Shown here piece by piece: positions 23,740-31,940 of a stretch of DNA of 64,000 bases. The first letter of the stretch is position 1, and each line of letters opens with the position of its first letter. The DNA comes from Pelosinus propionicus DSM 13327 (GTDB lineage: Bacteria; Bacillota; Negativicutes; DSM-13327), in the NCBI RefSeq assembly GCF_900114615.1, contig NZ_FOTS01000003.1:1-64000 (forward strand). The letters run 5' to 3'. The translations under genes were made by a program, and so were the position numbers. Below the pieces are notes generated by a model, which saw only the letters and a program-made list of their open reading frames with translations, did not search any database and was not told the origin of the DNA.

Positions 23740-23937
23740 GTGAAAACCGAAATTACTCAATTTTGGTGTGGTAATGATTTGAACGAGCATATAATAATGT
23801 TAAATGGTGAATTTATTTTAACTGATTCAGAAATCAAAAAAGTTGTTAATCTTGGTAATACTATAAAAGATGCAAAGCGAAAAATTGAAGAACTTGGCAA
23901 GAACAGTAATTTTTTAGACTTTTGCAGACAAGATTAA
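23740..23937 (+). CDS. Small protein, 65 residues, unknown
   Basis: A plus-strand gene from GTG 23740 with AAAGGAG eight bases upstream. The product is soluble: an N-terminal stretch EITQFWCGNDLNEHIIMLNG that looks beta-rich, then a charged helix (DAKRKIEELGKNS) and the end FCRQD. Two Cys are present. No family is recognised and no neighbour within 150 bases on the same strand gives a clue; the HD-GYP gene follows 220 bases later with its own leader. Confidence 0.6.
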   Translation: MKTEITQFWCGNDLNEHIIMLNGEFILTDSEIKKVVNLGNTIKDAKRKIEELGKNSNFLDFCRQD

Positions 23938-24158
23938 TTATAGTATAAGTCTTTCTTCTAGATAAAAAATAGTCTTGATTATGCTATATGATGGCGTCCT
24001 TTTTTACAAGATGTCACACATTTATTGGGAACTATATAATATTATATCCAATATTTTCTTAGATCTAGAAGGGAAATGTTAATTTTGTGTAGAATTATCA
24101 TAAAGCAAGCTGGGTTTACTACATAAGAAGAACATACCCTAGATAGGAGGTAACAAAA

Positions 24159-25193
24159 ATTCAGCAAATGTTGTTAAATGATGTCAAGGAAAATATGATT
24201 TTAGCACAAGATATAGTCGATAGATATGGTAGGACACTCGTAACAGCAGGTGTGCCATTAAAGCAAGAATTAATTAATTTACTTAAAAAACATGAAATCT
24301 TTTCTATTTCTGTGCGTGATAATAAAATTATTAATTATGAAATTAGTAAAGCACATGATTTAATAAATATGGATACTAGATTAAAATTAATTTCAAATGT
24401 TGAAGATGCTTTTAACAGCACTGATGGTTTAGTTCGACATTTAACACAATTGCAGAATTATATAGATGGTATTGTATCTACATTAGTGAAAAACAAAAAT
24501 ATTCTTATGTATTTAGATGAAGTTAATTCTACAAGCGATTATTTATTTATGCATAGCGTTAACGTCGGCTTATTTTCTATTATTATCGGTATTGCAATGG
24601 ATTTAGCTTATGATGATTTATGCCTTTTAGGTATGGGCGGATTGCTGCATGACTTTGGAAAAACCAGAATTACAAAGTGTCTTTTAGATAAGCAAGGTCA
24701 ATTGACACCTGAAGAATTTAATGAAATTAAAGAACACGCTACTCTTGGTTATAATATTCTAAAAATAGACACATACCTCGATTACCGTGTTACGTTTATG
24801 GCATTACAGCATCATGAACGTTGCAATGGCAGCGGATATCCCTGGGGTATTTCAGGGCACCAGATACATCCATTAGCACGAATCGTAGCAGTTGCCGATG
24901 TTTATGATGCGTTAACTACAAATCGTGTATACCGCTCACGCCTGAGTTCTTTCAAGGCAATGGAAATTATTAATAAAGGTAATGGCATTCATTTTGATGA
25001 AAATGTAATAAAGGCTTTTAATCGTATTGCCATTCCATATCAAATTGATAGTAATGTAAAACTTACAAATGGCATCGAAGGTAAAGTAATTAAACTTAAC
25101 AGTTCTGATTTATCTCGACCTCTTATTTCCACTCCAATTGGTATAGTAAATTTATTATATGAAACAGATATTGCTATTATTGCTGCAAGTTAA
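24159..25193 (+). CDS. HD-GYP-type cyclic-di-GMP phosphodiesterase
   Basis: A protein of about 344 residues. A short N-terminal domain (NDVKENMILAQDIVDRYGR) typical of HD-GYP-associated regions precedes the phosphohydrolase domain, with LLHDFGKTR (HD pair, about residue 165), a following EHATLGYNIL and the GYP loop HHERCNGSGYPWG (about 220), then DVYDALTTNRVYR. Such enzymes degrade cyclic di-GMP; HHERxNGxGYP fits an active member. Start choice: the first ATG (24168) is 17 bases from the perfect GGAGGT at 24146-24151, whereas an in-frame ATT at 24159 is seven bases away, so a rare AUU start is possible. A strong terminator follows. Confidence 0.88.
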   Translation: MQQMLLNDVKENMILAQDIVDRYGRTLVTAGVPLKQELINLLKKHEIFSISVRDNKIINYEISKAHDLINMDTRLKLISNVEDAFNSTDGLVRHLTQLQNYIDGIVSTLVKNKNILMYLDEVNSTSDYLFMHSVNVGLFSIIIGIAMDLAYDDLCLLGMGGLLHDFGKTRITKCLLDKQGQLTPEEFNEIKEHATLGYNILKIDTYLDYRVTFMALQHHERCNGSGYPWGISGHQIHPLARIVAVADVYDALTTNRVYRSRLSSFKAMEIINKGNGIHFDENVIKAFNRIAIPYQIDSNVKLTNGIEGKVIKLNSSDLSRPLISTPIGIVNLLYETDIAIIAAS

Positions 25194-25223
25194 CTAAAAA
25201 CTTGGCTAAGGCCAAGTTTTTAG
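25194..25223 (+). terminator. Terminator after the HD-GYP gene
   Basis: A perfect 13-bp stem (25194-25206 with 25211-25223) around TAAG, with the T-run inside the 3' arm. Confidence 0.85.
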
Positions 25224-25329
25224 TATTATATACTACTTGTAAATGCGAAAATTAATCTGTAAAAAAAGTGATATAATAAAAGAAAATCTTATAAATACTC
25301 GAACTAAAACTAGCAATAAGGAGACAAGC

Positions 25330-26082
25330 ATGGATATTAATAATCTACGCAATGTATTGGAAGACTTACAAGCAAGTCGATTGTCGTTGGACGAAGCAGT
25401 AAATAAGCTTAAAATTTTACCGTATGAAGACTTGGAATTTGTAAAAATTGATCATCATCGTATGATTAGACAAGGTTTTCCAGAAGTAATTTTTTGTCAA
25501 GGAAAAACTGCAGAGCAAGTAGCGACAATTATGAAAAGTTTGTCGACACATAATCAGAGTATATTAGCGACTCGAGCAACTGAAGCTATGTATACAGTGG
25601 TAAAGGCTGTATTGCCAGAAGCACAATTTTATGAAGTACCTAAAATAATTTATGTTAAACGTGATACGATAGAGCCTGATAGCAAACGATTTGTTTTAGT
25701 TCTGTCCGCAGGCACAAGCGACATACCCGTCGCCGAAGAAGCCGCTGTGACAGCAGAAATTATGGGTAATAAAGTTGAGAGAATTTATGATGTTGGCGTT
25801 GCTGGCATTCACCGATTATTTGCCCACCAGGATATTATTCAAAATGCTAATGTGATTATTGTAGCTGCAGGTATGGAAGGTGCGTTAGCTAGTGTAGTTG
25901 GCGGTATGGTTTCCAAACCGGTAATTGCTTTACCTACTAGCATAGGCTATGGTGCTAGTTTTAACGGCTTAGCAGCTTTATTAAGCATGTTAAATAGTTG
26001 CGCTGCTGGAATTTCCGTGGTGAATATTGACAATGGATTTGGAGCAGGACGATTAGCAAGTATAATTAATCAAATGAGGTGA
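25330..26082 (+). CDS. larB: Nickel pincer cofactor synthase LarB
   Basis: A 250-residue PurE-like enzyme that carboxylates and hydrolyses nicotinate adenine dinucleotide in the first step of the nickel-pincer cofactor of lactate racemase and related LarA enzymes. The C-terminal AIR-carboxylase-like part shows VLSAGTSDIPVAEEAAVTAE, YDVGVAGIHRL and VVAAGMEGALASVVGGMV, all LarB signatures. ATG 25330 is chosen because AAGGAG lies just upstream; the open frame extends 29 codons further without a site. larC follows four bases later. larE and larA are not in the window. Confidence 0.93.
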   Translation: MDINNLRNVLEDLQASRLSLDEAVNKLKILPYEDLEFVKIDHHRMIRQGFPEVIFCQGKTAEQVATIMKSLSTHNQSILATRATEAMYTVVKAVLPEAQFYEVPKIIYVKRDTIEPDSKRFVLVLSAGTSDIPVAEEAAVTAEIMGNKVERIYDVGVAGIHRLFAHQDIIQNANVIIVAAGMEGALASVVGGMVSKPVIALPTSIGYGASFNGLAALLSMLNSCAAGISVVNIDNGFGAGRLASIINQMR

Positions 26083-26086
26083 TATC

Positions 26087-27322
26087 ATGAAAGCCCTGTA
26101 TTTAGATTGTTTTTCTGGTATTAGTGGTAATATGTTATTAGGAGCTTTGCTACATGTAGGATTACCAGAAGATGTATTAAGACAAAATTTATCGCTCTTA
26201 CCTGTTCATGGTTATGATTTAATCATTACAGAGGTAAATAAATGCGGCATTAGTGCCATTTATGTAGATGTAAAACTCCATGATGATGATGGTGATCATC
26301 ACCATGATCATCACCATCATCATCGCCATCATCATCGCCATTTATCAGATATTTTTCAGATCATTGATGAGTCTCAATTATCTCCTAAAATTAAGGCTGA
26401 TAGTAAGAGAATATTCTTATTTCTAGCTCAAGCAGAGGCCAAAGTACATGGGGTAGAAGTAGAAGAAATTCACTTTCACGAAGTAGGGGCTGTTGATGCT
26501 ATTGTTGATATTGTTGGAACAGCAATTGGTTTAGATTATTTAGGAATTCAGGCGATTTATACTTCTGCACTTCAAGTTGGCAAGGGATTTGTAAAGTGTG
26601 CTCATGGATTAATGCCAGTACCTGCTCCAGCTACAGCAGAGTTATTAAGAAATATTCCATACTCTAACGGAGAAATAAGTAAGGAATTAGTAACACCTAC
26701 TGGAGCAGCCGTAATTGCAGCACTAAGTATTAATCATGGAAATATGCCTGCTAACTTTCTTAGTAAAGCAATCGGTTATGGAGCAGGAACATGGGATTTA
26801 GAAATTCCTAATGTACTAAGAATGCATGTGGGTGAAATCAAGGACGAAAGTTTAATGACAAAAACTTTCGTTGTAGAAGCCAATATTGATGATTTAAACC
26901 CTCAAATTTATCCATATGTTATGGATAAATTACTGAAAATGGGTGTTTTTGATGTTTGGCTCACTCCAATTATTATGAAAAAAAACCGTTCTGCCACAAT
27001 GTTATCTGTATTAGTAAATGATTTAATTTTGAATCAAGTTCTTGCGCTTATCTTCCAACAAACTTCTACTATTGGATTACGATATTATGCAACTGAAAGA
27101 AAAATCGCGACGCGTAAAATAATAGAGGTGAATGTACCTTGGGGGAAAGTTAAAGTGAAGGTAAGTGCATATGAAGGAAAAATATGTAGCATAACTCCTG
27201 AATATGAAGATTGCAAAATCATAGCAAATGAACATAATATTCCTTTAAAGAAAGTACAGCAAACTGCTTTAGAAATAGCCTCAGCTGTTATTAAAGAAGA
27301 CGTGATTTCGTTTGAGAGTTAA
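26087..27322 (+). CDS. larC: Nickel insertion protein LarC
   Basis: A 411-residue CTP-dependent cyclometallase that inserts Ni into the pincer precursor. The N-terminus LYLDCFSGISGNMLLGALL is the family signature, EEIHFHEVGAVDAIVDIVG follows (about residue 125), and the C-terminal half carries EANIDDLNPQIYPYVMDKL. Residues 63-85 are a His/Asp tract with more than a dozen His, a likely nickel-binding or storage stretch. In some lactobacilli larC is split by a programmed frameshift; here both parts are one frame. RBS GAGGTGATATC precedes ATG 26087. Confidence 0.93.
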   Translation: MKALYLDCFSGISGNMLLGALLHVGLPEDVLRQNLSLLPVHGYDLIITEVNKCGISAIYVDVKLHDDDGDHHHDHHHHHRHHHRHLSDIFQIIDESQLSPKIKADSKRIFLFLAQAEAKVHGVEVEEIHFHEVGAVDAIVDIVGTAIGLDYLGIQAIYTSALQVGKGFVKCAHGLMPVPAPATAELLRNIPYSNGEISKELVTPTGAAVIAALSINHGNMPANFLSKAIGYGAGTWDLEIPNVLRMHVGEIKDESLMTKTFVVEANIDDLNPQIYPYVMDKLLKMGVFDVWLTPIIMKKNRSATMLSVLVNDLILNQVLALIFQQTSTIGLRYYATERKIATRKIIEVNVPWGKVKVKVSAYEGKICSITPEYEDCKIIANEHNIPLKKVQQTALEIASAVIKEDVISFES

Positions 27323-27444
27323 TATTTCTTATGTGAGCGGCGTTCTATACTTGTCAAGTATTGAGGTATTATCTTGATCAGCAAATAAAATAAATCAGTC
27401 CAAGCGTTTGAATAAAAATTAAAACTTAGGAGTGTTCTCGCAGC

Positions 27445-28125
27445 ATGAAAGCAGTTGTATTATTGTCAGGTGGATTAGATTCCACAGTATGCATGGCCGT
27501 AGCTCGTAGTAAAGGTTATGAGCTTTTTCCTATTAGCTTTAATTATAATCAGCGTCATGCTCGTGAATTAGAATGTGCCAAAAAGGTATCCCAATATTAT
27601 AATGTTACTAAACATATTGTTATTGAAACCAACATGAATGCAATTGGTGGCAGTGCCTTAACAGATGAGCAATTGGCAGTACCCACTGGCAATCTCGATA
27701 GCCGTCAAATTCCTGTAACCTATGTTCCTGCTAGAAATCTGATTTTTTTAAGCTATGCTTTAGGTTATGCAGAGGTGGCAGGAGCAGACAAAATTTTTAT
27801 TGGTGTGAATGCTCTTGATTATTCAGGTTATCCCGATTGTCGTCCTGAATTTATCAATTTATTCCAACAAGTCGCAGATTATAGCACAAAAGCTGGTGTA
27901 CAGGAGCATCGAAAAATAGTAATAGAAACTCCCTTATTGCAATTAACTAAGAAAGATATTGTTATGCTGGGAAATAGCTTAGATGCTCCTTTGCAACTTA
28001 CTACCAGTTGCTATAATGGGGAGCCAGTTGCCTGCGGAGAATGTGATAGTTGCCTTTTACGTTTAAGAGGTTTTGCTGAAGCAGGTACAATAGATCCTAT
28101 TATGTATAGAACTAGGAGTGAATAA
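27445..28125 (+). CDS. queC: 7-cyano-7-deazaguanine synthase
   Basis: A 226-residue ATP-dependent enzyme that makes preQ0 in queuosine synthesis. The PP-loop LSGGLDSTVCMAVARS is at residues 7-22 and the zinc-binding end CYNGEPVACGECDSCLLR (four Cys) at about 190. RBS TAGGAGTG lies before ATG 27445. The 122-base leader after larC contains two mutually exclusive small hairpins (27347-27361; 27354-27358 with 27373-27377), but I see no preQ1 riboswitch consensus. folE2 follows three bases later. queD, queE and queF are absent from the window. Confidence 0.94.
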   Translation: MKAVVLLSGGLDSTVCMAVARSKGYELFPISFNYNQRHARELECAKKVSQYYNVTKHIVIETNMNAIGGSALTDEQLAVPTGNLDSRQIPVTYVPARNLIFLSYALGYAEVAGADKIFIGVNALDYSGYPDCRPEFINLFQQVADYSTKAGVQEHRKIVIETPLLQLTKKDIVMLGNSLDAPLQLTTSCYNGEPVACGECDSCLLRLRGFAEAGTIDPIMYRTRSE

Positions 28126-28128
28126 GAT

Positions 28129-28917
28129 TTGAAAGACGTTCAAAATATCTCCGATGATCGTGGCATTGCAATTCAAAATGTAGGTGTTAGTGATGTACGC
28201 TTGCCATTTCTTATAAAAACTAAGGCAGAATCCCTTCAGTCTGTCTTAGCAACGATAAGCCTTACCGTTGATTTACCAAAAGAATATAAAGGTACTCATA
28301 TGAGCCGCTTCATCGAAATTTTGAGTGAATGGAGCCAAAAGCCTGTTTCCTACCGAGAAATGGAATTGATTTTAATGGATACTATTAATAAACTTGATGC
28401 TGAGCATGCGCAAATGGATATTAAATTTAAATATTTTATTGAAAAAATCGCTCCTATTAGTAAACTGAGGAGTATGCTTGATGTAGATTGCCTATTTTCA
28501 GCTCAGTTGACTAAAGGTAAATCTTTAGATTTTATCCTAGGTGTTAATGTTCCTTTTACTTCCCTTTGCCCTTGTAGTAAAGAAATTTCAAGATATGGTG
28601 CGCATAACCAGCGGGGATTGATGAAGGTAAAAATTAAAAATGTAGATGGACAATTTATCTGGATTGAAGATTTAGTCGCACTAATGGAGGCAGAGGGAAG
28701 CTGCCCAATTTATCCTTTATTAAAGCGAGAAGATGAAAAGTACGTAACAGAGCATGCTTATGAAAATGCAAAATTCGTTGAAGATGTCCTAAGGGATTTG
28801 GTTCTATCTTTACGTCAGCAAAAATCAATTCGTTGGTTTGAAGTACAGTGTGAAAACTATGAGTCTATTCATAACCACAGTGCTTATGCCAAGCACGTTG
28901 AAAATCTGAGTTCTTAA
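28129..28917 (+). CDS. folE2: GTP cyclohydrolase FolE2 (type IB)
   Basis: A 262-residue COG1469 enzyme that converts GTP to dihydroneopterin triphosphate, the common precursor of folate and queuosine. The metal/zinc-site block TSLCPCSKEISRYGAHNQRG (about residue 145) and EGSCPIYPLLKREDEKYVTE (about 185) are the family hallmarks. It starts at TTG 28129, ten bases after AGGAG, three bases behind queC, so it probably feeds queuosine synthesis; the enzyme can work with metals other than zinc in relatives. A terminator hairpin follows. Confidence 0.92.
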   Translation: MKDVQNISDDRGIAIQNVGVSDVRLPFLIKTKAESLQSVLATISLTVDLPKEYKGTHMSRFIEILSEWSQKPVSYREMELILMDTINKLDAEHAQMDIKFKYFIEKIAPISKLRSMLDVDCLFSAQLTKGKSLDFILGVNVPFTSLCPCSKEISRYGAHNQRGLMKVKIKNVDGQFIWIEDLVALMEAEGSCPIYPLLKREDEKYVTEHAYENAKFVEDVLRDLVLSLRQQKSIRWFEVQCENYESIHNHSAYAKHVENLSS

Positions 28918-28926
28918 TACAGCAAT

Positions 28927-28956
28927 AGGAGCCTAATTTAGGCTCCTTCACTCTTT
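28927..28956 (+). terminator. Terminator after folE2
   Basis: AGGAGCCTA (28927-28935) pairs with TAGGCTCCT (28939-28947); the tail TCACTCTTT is only partly T-rich. Confidence 0.6.
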
Positions 28957-29056
28957 ATATTTGACTTTAAATAAATTTTATTTAAGCATAAATTGCCATA
29001 TTTCCTTATACATGCTACCATATATAGTTGAGGTGTATAATAAGGAGCTGTTCTAT

Positions 29057-29911
29057 ATGCAACAATTAATCATAAATGCTGATGATTTTGGCATTAATGA
29101 AATGGTAAACCTAGGCATTATTCAAGGATATTTAAATGGTATTATTACCAGCACAACCATTATGCCCTCAGGTAATGCCTTCGATCATGCTATAATGTTA
29201 GCTTCGGCTAATAAAGAGCTAGGAGTTGGTATACACTTAACATTAGTAGGTGAAACTTCACTTTGTGATCCTCAGAAGATCCCCTCTTTAGTAAATAATG
29301 AAGGCTGCTTATCACTTCATTACACTGAGTTCTTACGGCGCTATTGTTTAGGAAAGATAAAGCTCAATGATATTCATAAGGAACTTACTGCTCAGGTAAA
29401 AAAAGTAGTGGACTGTGGAATAGCAATTACACATTTAGATAGTCACCAACATATGCATATTGTACCTGGAATCATTGATATTATAATAGAAATTGCTAAA
29501 CATTTTGGTATAAAAAAAATACGTATTCCTGCTGAACCCTATTTGTTTTTAGGTGGTTATCCTTTTGAAACAGCACGAGTTATAGCACGTTGCGGTCTAA
29601 CTTTCTTAGCCGAAATAGCACGCTGTAAGATACAAAAACATAGATTTGCCGCTCCTGAACATTTTTTTGGAATGTTAGCCGGAGGAAATATGCAGGAGGA
29701 GTATTTATTACGTATATTATCCTCTTTACCAGAAGGTACTTCAGAAATTATGATACATCCAGGAACCAATGATTCGATTTTACAAAAAACGTATAACTGG
29801 AATTATCACTGGCAAGCTGAATTAAATGCAGTAACCAGCCCTATGATTTCTCAACATATCATAGATCATCATATTCAATTAATTTCATTTAGGGAGTTAG
29901 AACATGATTAA
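29057..29911 (+). CDS. YdjC/ChbG-family carbohydrate deacetylase
   Basis: A 284-residue protein of the YdjC fold, metal-dependent enzymes that remove N-acetyl groups from sugars (ChbG acts on chitobiose; the relative HpnK acts in lipid modification). The metal-site Asp pair is in IINADDFGINEMVN (residues 5-18) and the second motif in THLDSHQHMHIVPGI (about 123-137); SEIMIHPG lies near 237. ATG 29057 is chosen since AAGGAG lies seven bases upstream, whereas the frame opens earlier without a site. Its 3' end overlaps the flippase-like gene by 8 bases, so deacetylation of a lipid-linked sugar is a reasonable inference. Confidence 0.85.
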   Translation: MQQLIINADDFGINEMVNLGIIQGYLNGIITSTTIMPSGNAFDHAIMLASANKELGVGIHLTLVGETSLCDPQKIPSLVNNEGCLSLHYTEFLRRYCLGKIKLNDIHKELTAQVKKVVDCGIAITHLDSHQHMHIVPGIIDIIIEIAKHFGIKKIRIPAEPYLFLGGYPFETARVIARCGLTFLAEIARCKIQKHRFAAPEHFFGMLAGGNMQEEYLLRILSSLPEGTSEIMIHPGTNDSILQKTYNWNYHWQAELNAVTSPMISQHIIDHHIQLISFRELEHD

Positions 29912-30893
29912 GTTTTATCAACGGCTGATTCTCTTACTACTGTTTGTAGGTGGCATCTCCAGTATAGTAATCTATTTTACTGTTGATATTCACACTTTAC
30001 GTCACCTTAATAGCTTTCAGCCTTGGTCTTTAGCTTTAGCTTTTGTTTTCTTAATAATTGGCTTATACTTTGATGGAATTCGTCTTATGCATCTTGTATC
30101 TATCTCGGGGGAAAAGATTCGTCTAATTGAGGCTGTTCATGTTGTATTTGGGAATTATTTCCTAGCTCTTCTAACGCCCGGAGCTGCGGGTGGCGCAGTA
30201 GCACAAGTCATGTTTTTGCGTAAAGCAGGCGTCCCTACCGGTAAAGCTACTGTATTAATAGTTGTTAGAACATTATTATCTATTATTTTTTTAGTGCTTT
30301 GCTTGCCAGTTATTTTTTACTATGATCCAGGGATTATGCCAGGTCTTTCAGATGATACTCTTACGATTGTTTTTGCATCACTAATTGCCATCATTCTGGG
30401 GCTAATTTGGTTATTTCGTACTAGTCTGCCTTATTATTGGTTAGTAACACTTACAAAGAAATTTAGTCATTGTAATCGGCGGCGGATTTTTCTACTTTAT
30501 CGTGATGTCAGAGGCGCTGTATTCATGTTATCCTCTTCTCCCTTAAGCATGGCGAGAGTCTTTATTGAATCAGCTATCAGTTTACTAGCTTTATATAGCG
30601 TTGTGCCAATCTTGTTTATGGGAATGGGAATGGACATAGCAATTTATATACCTCAGATTATGGGAAGGATGATTTTGTTAAACATTTTGCTTTATTTTGC
30701 TCCTACACCAGGAGGATCGGGTATTGCTGAAGGTGGCTTTGTTCTTTTATTTAGTAGCTTTCTACCATCAGGAACTGTAGGAATAGTCGCTGTAGCATGG
30801 CGAATCATCGTAGAGTATTTACCTTTTGTTATTGGTTTGTATTTTACCATTAGAGTGTTTGGACATAAATTTTTAGCTAATCATATTAAATAG
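29904..30893 (+). CDS. Flippase-like membrane protein (UPF0104/LPG-synthase TM type)
   Basis: A 329-residue protein with eight or so hydrophobic segments, matching the lysylphosphatidylglycerol synthase transmembrane (YbhN/UPF0104) family. The conserved loop GNYFLALLTPGAAGGAVAQV (about residue 87-106) and the late LYFAPTPGGSGIAEGGF (about 263-279) are the family's best-kept parts. The aminoacyl-transfer domain of true MprF is absent, so a transport or flippase function for a lipid-linked sugar is more likely. It overlaps the deacetylase gene by 8 bases and is followed 13 bases later by a sugar epimerase gene. Confidence 0.83.
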   Translation: MIKFYQRLILLLLFVGGISSIVIYFTVDIHTLRHLNSFQPWSLALAFVFLIIGLYFDGIRLMHLVSISGEKIRLIEAVHVVFGNYFLALLTPGAAGGAVAQVMFLRKAGVPTGKATVLIVVRTLLSIIFLVLCLPVIFYYDPGIMPGLSDDTLTIVFASLIAIILGLIWLFRTSLPYYWLVTLTKKFSHCNRRRIFLLYRDVRGAVFMLSSSPLSMARVFIESAISLLALYSVVPILFMGMGMDIAIYIPQIMGRMILLNILLYFAPTPGGSGIAEGGFVLLFSSFLPSGTVGIVAVAWRIIVEYLPFVIGLYFTIRVFGHKFLANHIK

Positions 30894-30906
30894 GGGGAAT
30901 TATAAA

Positions 30907-31824
30907 ATGAAAGTATTAGTAACTGGTGGAGCTGGTTTTATCGGCTCACATGTTGTTGATAAATTAATACAAGAAAAATATCAGGTAGTGATTATTGATA
31001 ATTTGAGTACTGGATTACAAGAAAATATTAATCCATCCGCTACATTTTTTCAGTTAGATATTCGTAGTGAAGAGGTACTTACTCTATTTATGTGTGAAAA
31101 ATTTGATTTTGTAATTCATCTCGCTGCTCAAACAATGGTACATAAATCTTTAGAAACGCCTAGCTATGATTGTGATATAAATGTAATGGGTACTGTAAAT
31201 ATTTTAGAGGCATGCCGAAAAACCGGTGTAAAGCGTATCGTTTTTTCCTCTACAGCTGCAGTATACGGTAATGTAACAACATTACCTGTAATGGAAACTA
31301 ATCAGAAAGCACCTACTTCTTTTTATGGATTGAGCAAGTTGACCTGTGAAAATTATTTGTCATTATACAAGGAAGTCTATGGCCTTGATTATATGATCTT
31401 ACGATATGCCAATGTATATGGTGAACGCCAAGGCGATGGGGGTGAGGGTGGTGTTATTAGTATTTTCACTCGTAAGATCAGCCAAGATCAATCAGTATTG
31501 ATCTTTGGTGACGGCAGTCAGACAAGAGACTTTATTTATGTTGGTGATGTGGCTAATGCTAATTATCAATCACTATTAGTCGGTTCTGCTAACAAAATAT
31601 GTAATATTAGTACACAAATAGAAACAAGTGTAAATTCCTTAATCGATCATATCGGCATGATCTCAGGTAAGATGGTAAGTAGAAACTATAATGAAAAACG
31701 TGAAGGTGATATTTATAAATCTTCTTTATCAAATGCAATCGCACGAAAAGATCTAGATTGGCAGCCACATATGACACTAATAGAAGGCTTGGATAAAACA
31801 TATCATTCTCTTTCCAAATTATAA
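30907..31824 (+). CDS. NAD-dependent nucleotide-sugar epimerase
   Basis: A 305-residue extended short-chain dehydrogenase of the UDP-glucose 4-epimerase type. The Rossmann motif VTGGAGFIGSHVVDKL is at residues 5-20, the DNLSTG block at about 37, the catalytic YGLSK (YxxxK) at about 141, with FSSTAAVYGN before it and RYANVYGERQ after it. The exact sugar cannot be told from the sequence; GalE-like activity or epimerisation of UDP-GlcNAc/uronate are options. RBS GGGGGAATTATAAA precedes ATG 30907. Its operon partners suggest supply of a sugar for lipid or polymer modification. Confidence 0.87.
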   Translation: MKVLVTGGAGFIGSHVVDKLIQEKYQVVIIDNLSTGLQENINPSATFFQLDIRSEEVLTLFMCEKFDFVIHLAAQTMVHKSLETPSYDCDINVMGTVNILEACRKTGVKRIVFSSTAAVYGNVTTLPVMETNQKAPTSFYGLSKLTCENYLSLYKEVYGLDYMILRYANVYGERQGDGGEGGVISIFTRKISQDQSVLIFGDGSQTRDFIYVGDVANANYQSLLVGSANKICNISTQIETSVNSLIDHIGMISGKMVSRNYNEKREGDIYKSSLSNAIARKDLDWQPHMTLIEGLDKTYHSLSKL

Positions 31825-31940
31825 AATTTCTTTTGGGATATATTATTAACATGAAAAGTATTTGTTATATTCTAATATTCTATTACTTTTGTGAGGAATA
31901 TTTACTTTTATTAATTCAACTTTCGGAGGTTGCAGATTAA

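Noticed and set aside
20657-24158. CRISPR array or intact prophage in the gene-poor region
   Set aside because: No regularly spaced repeats, no cas genes and no phage structural genes are visible.
26280-26345. CAT-rich repeat as a microsatellite
   Set aside because: It lies in frame in larC and encodes the expected His-rich metal-binding tract of LarC proteins.
27323-27444. preQ1 riboswitch upstream of queC
   Set aside because: I looked for the short preQ1-I consensus and did not find it; only two small alternative hairpins are present.
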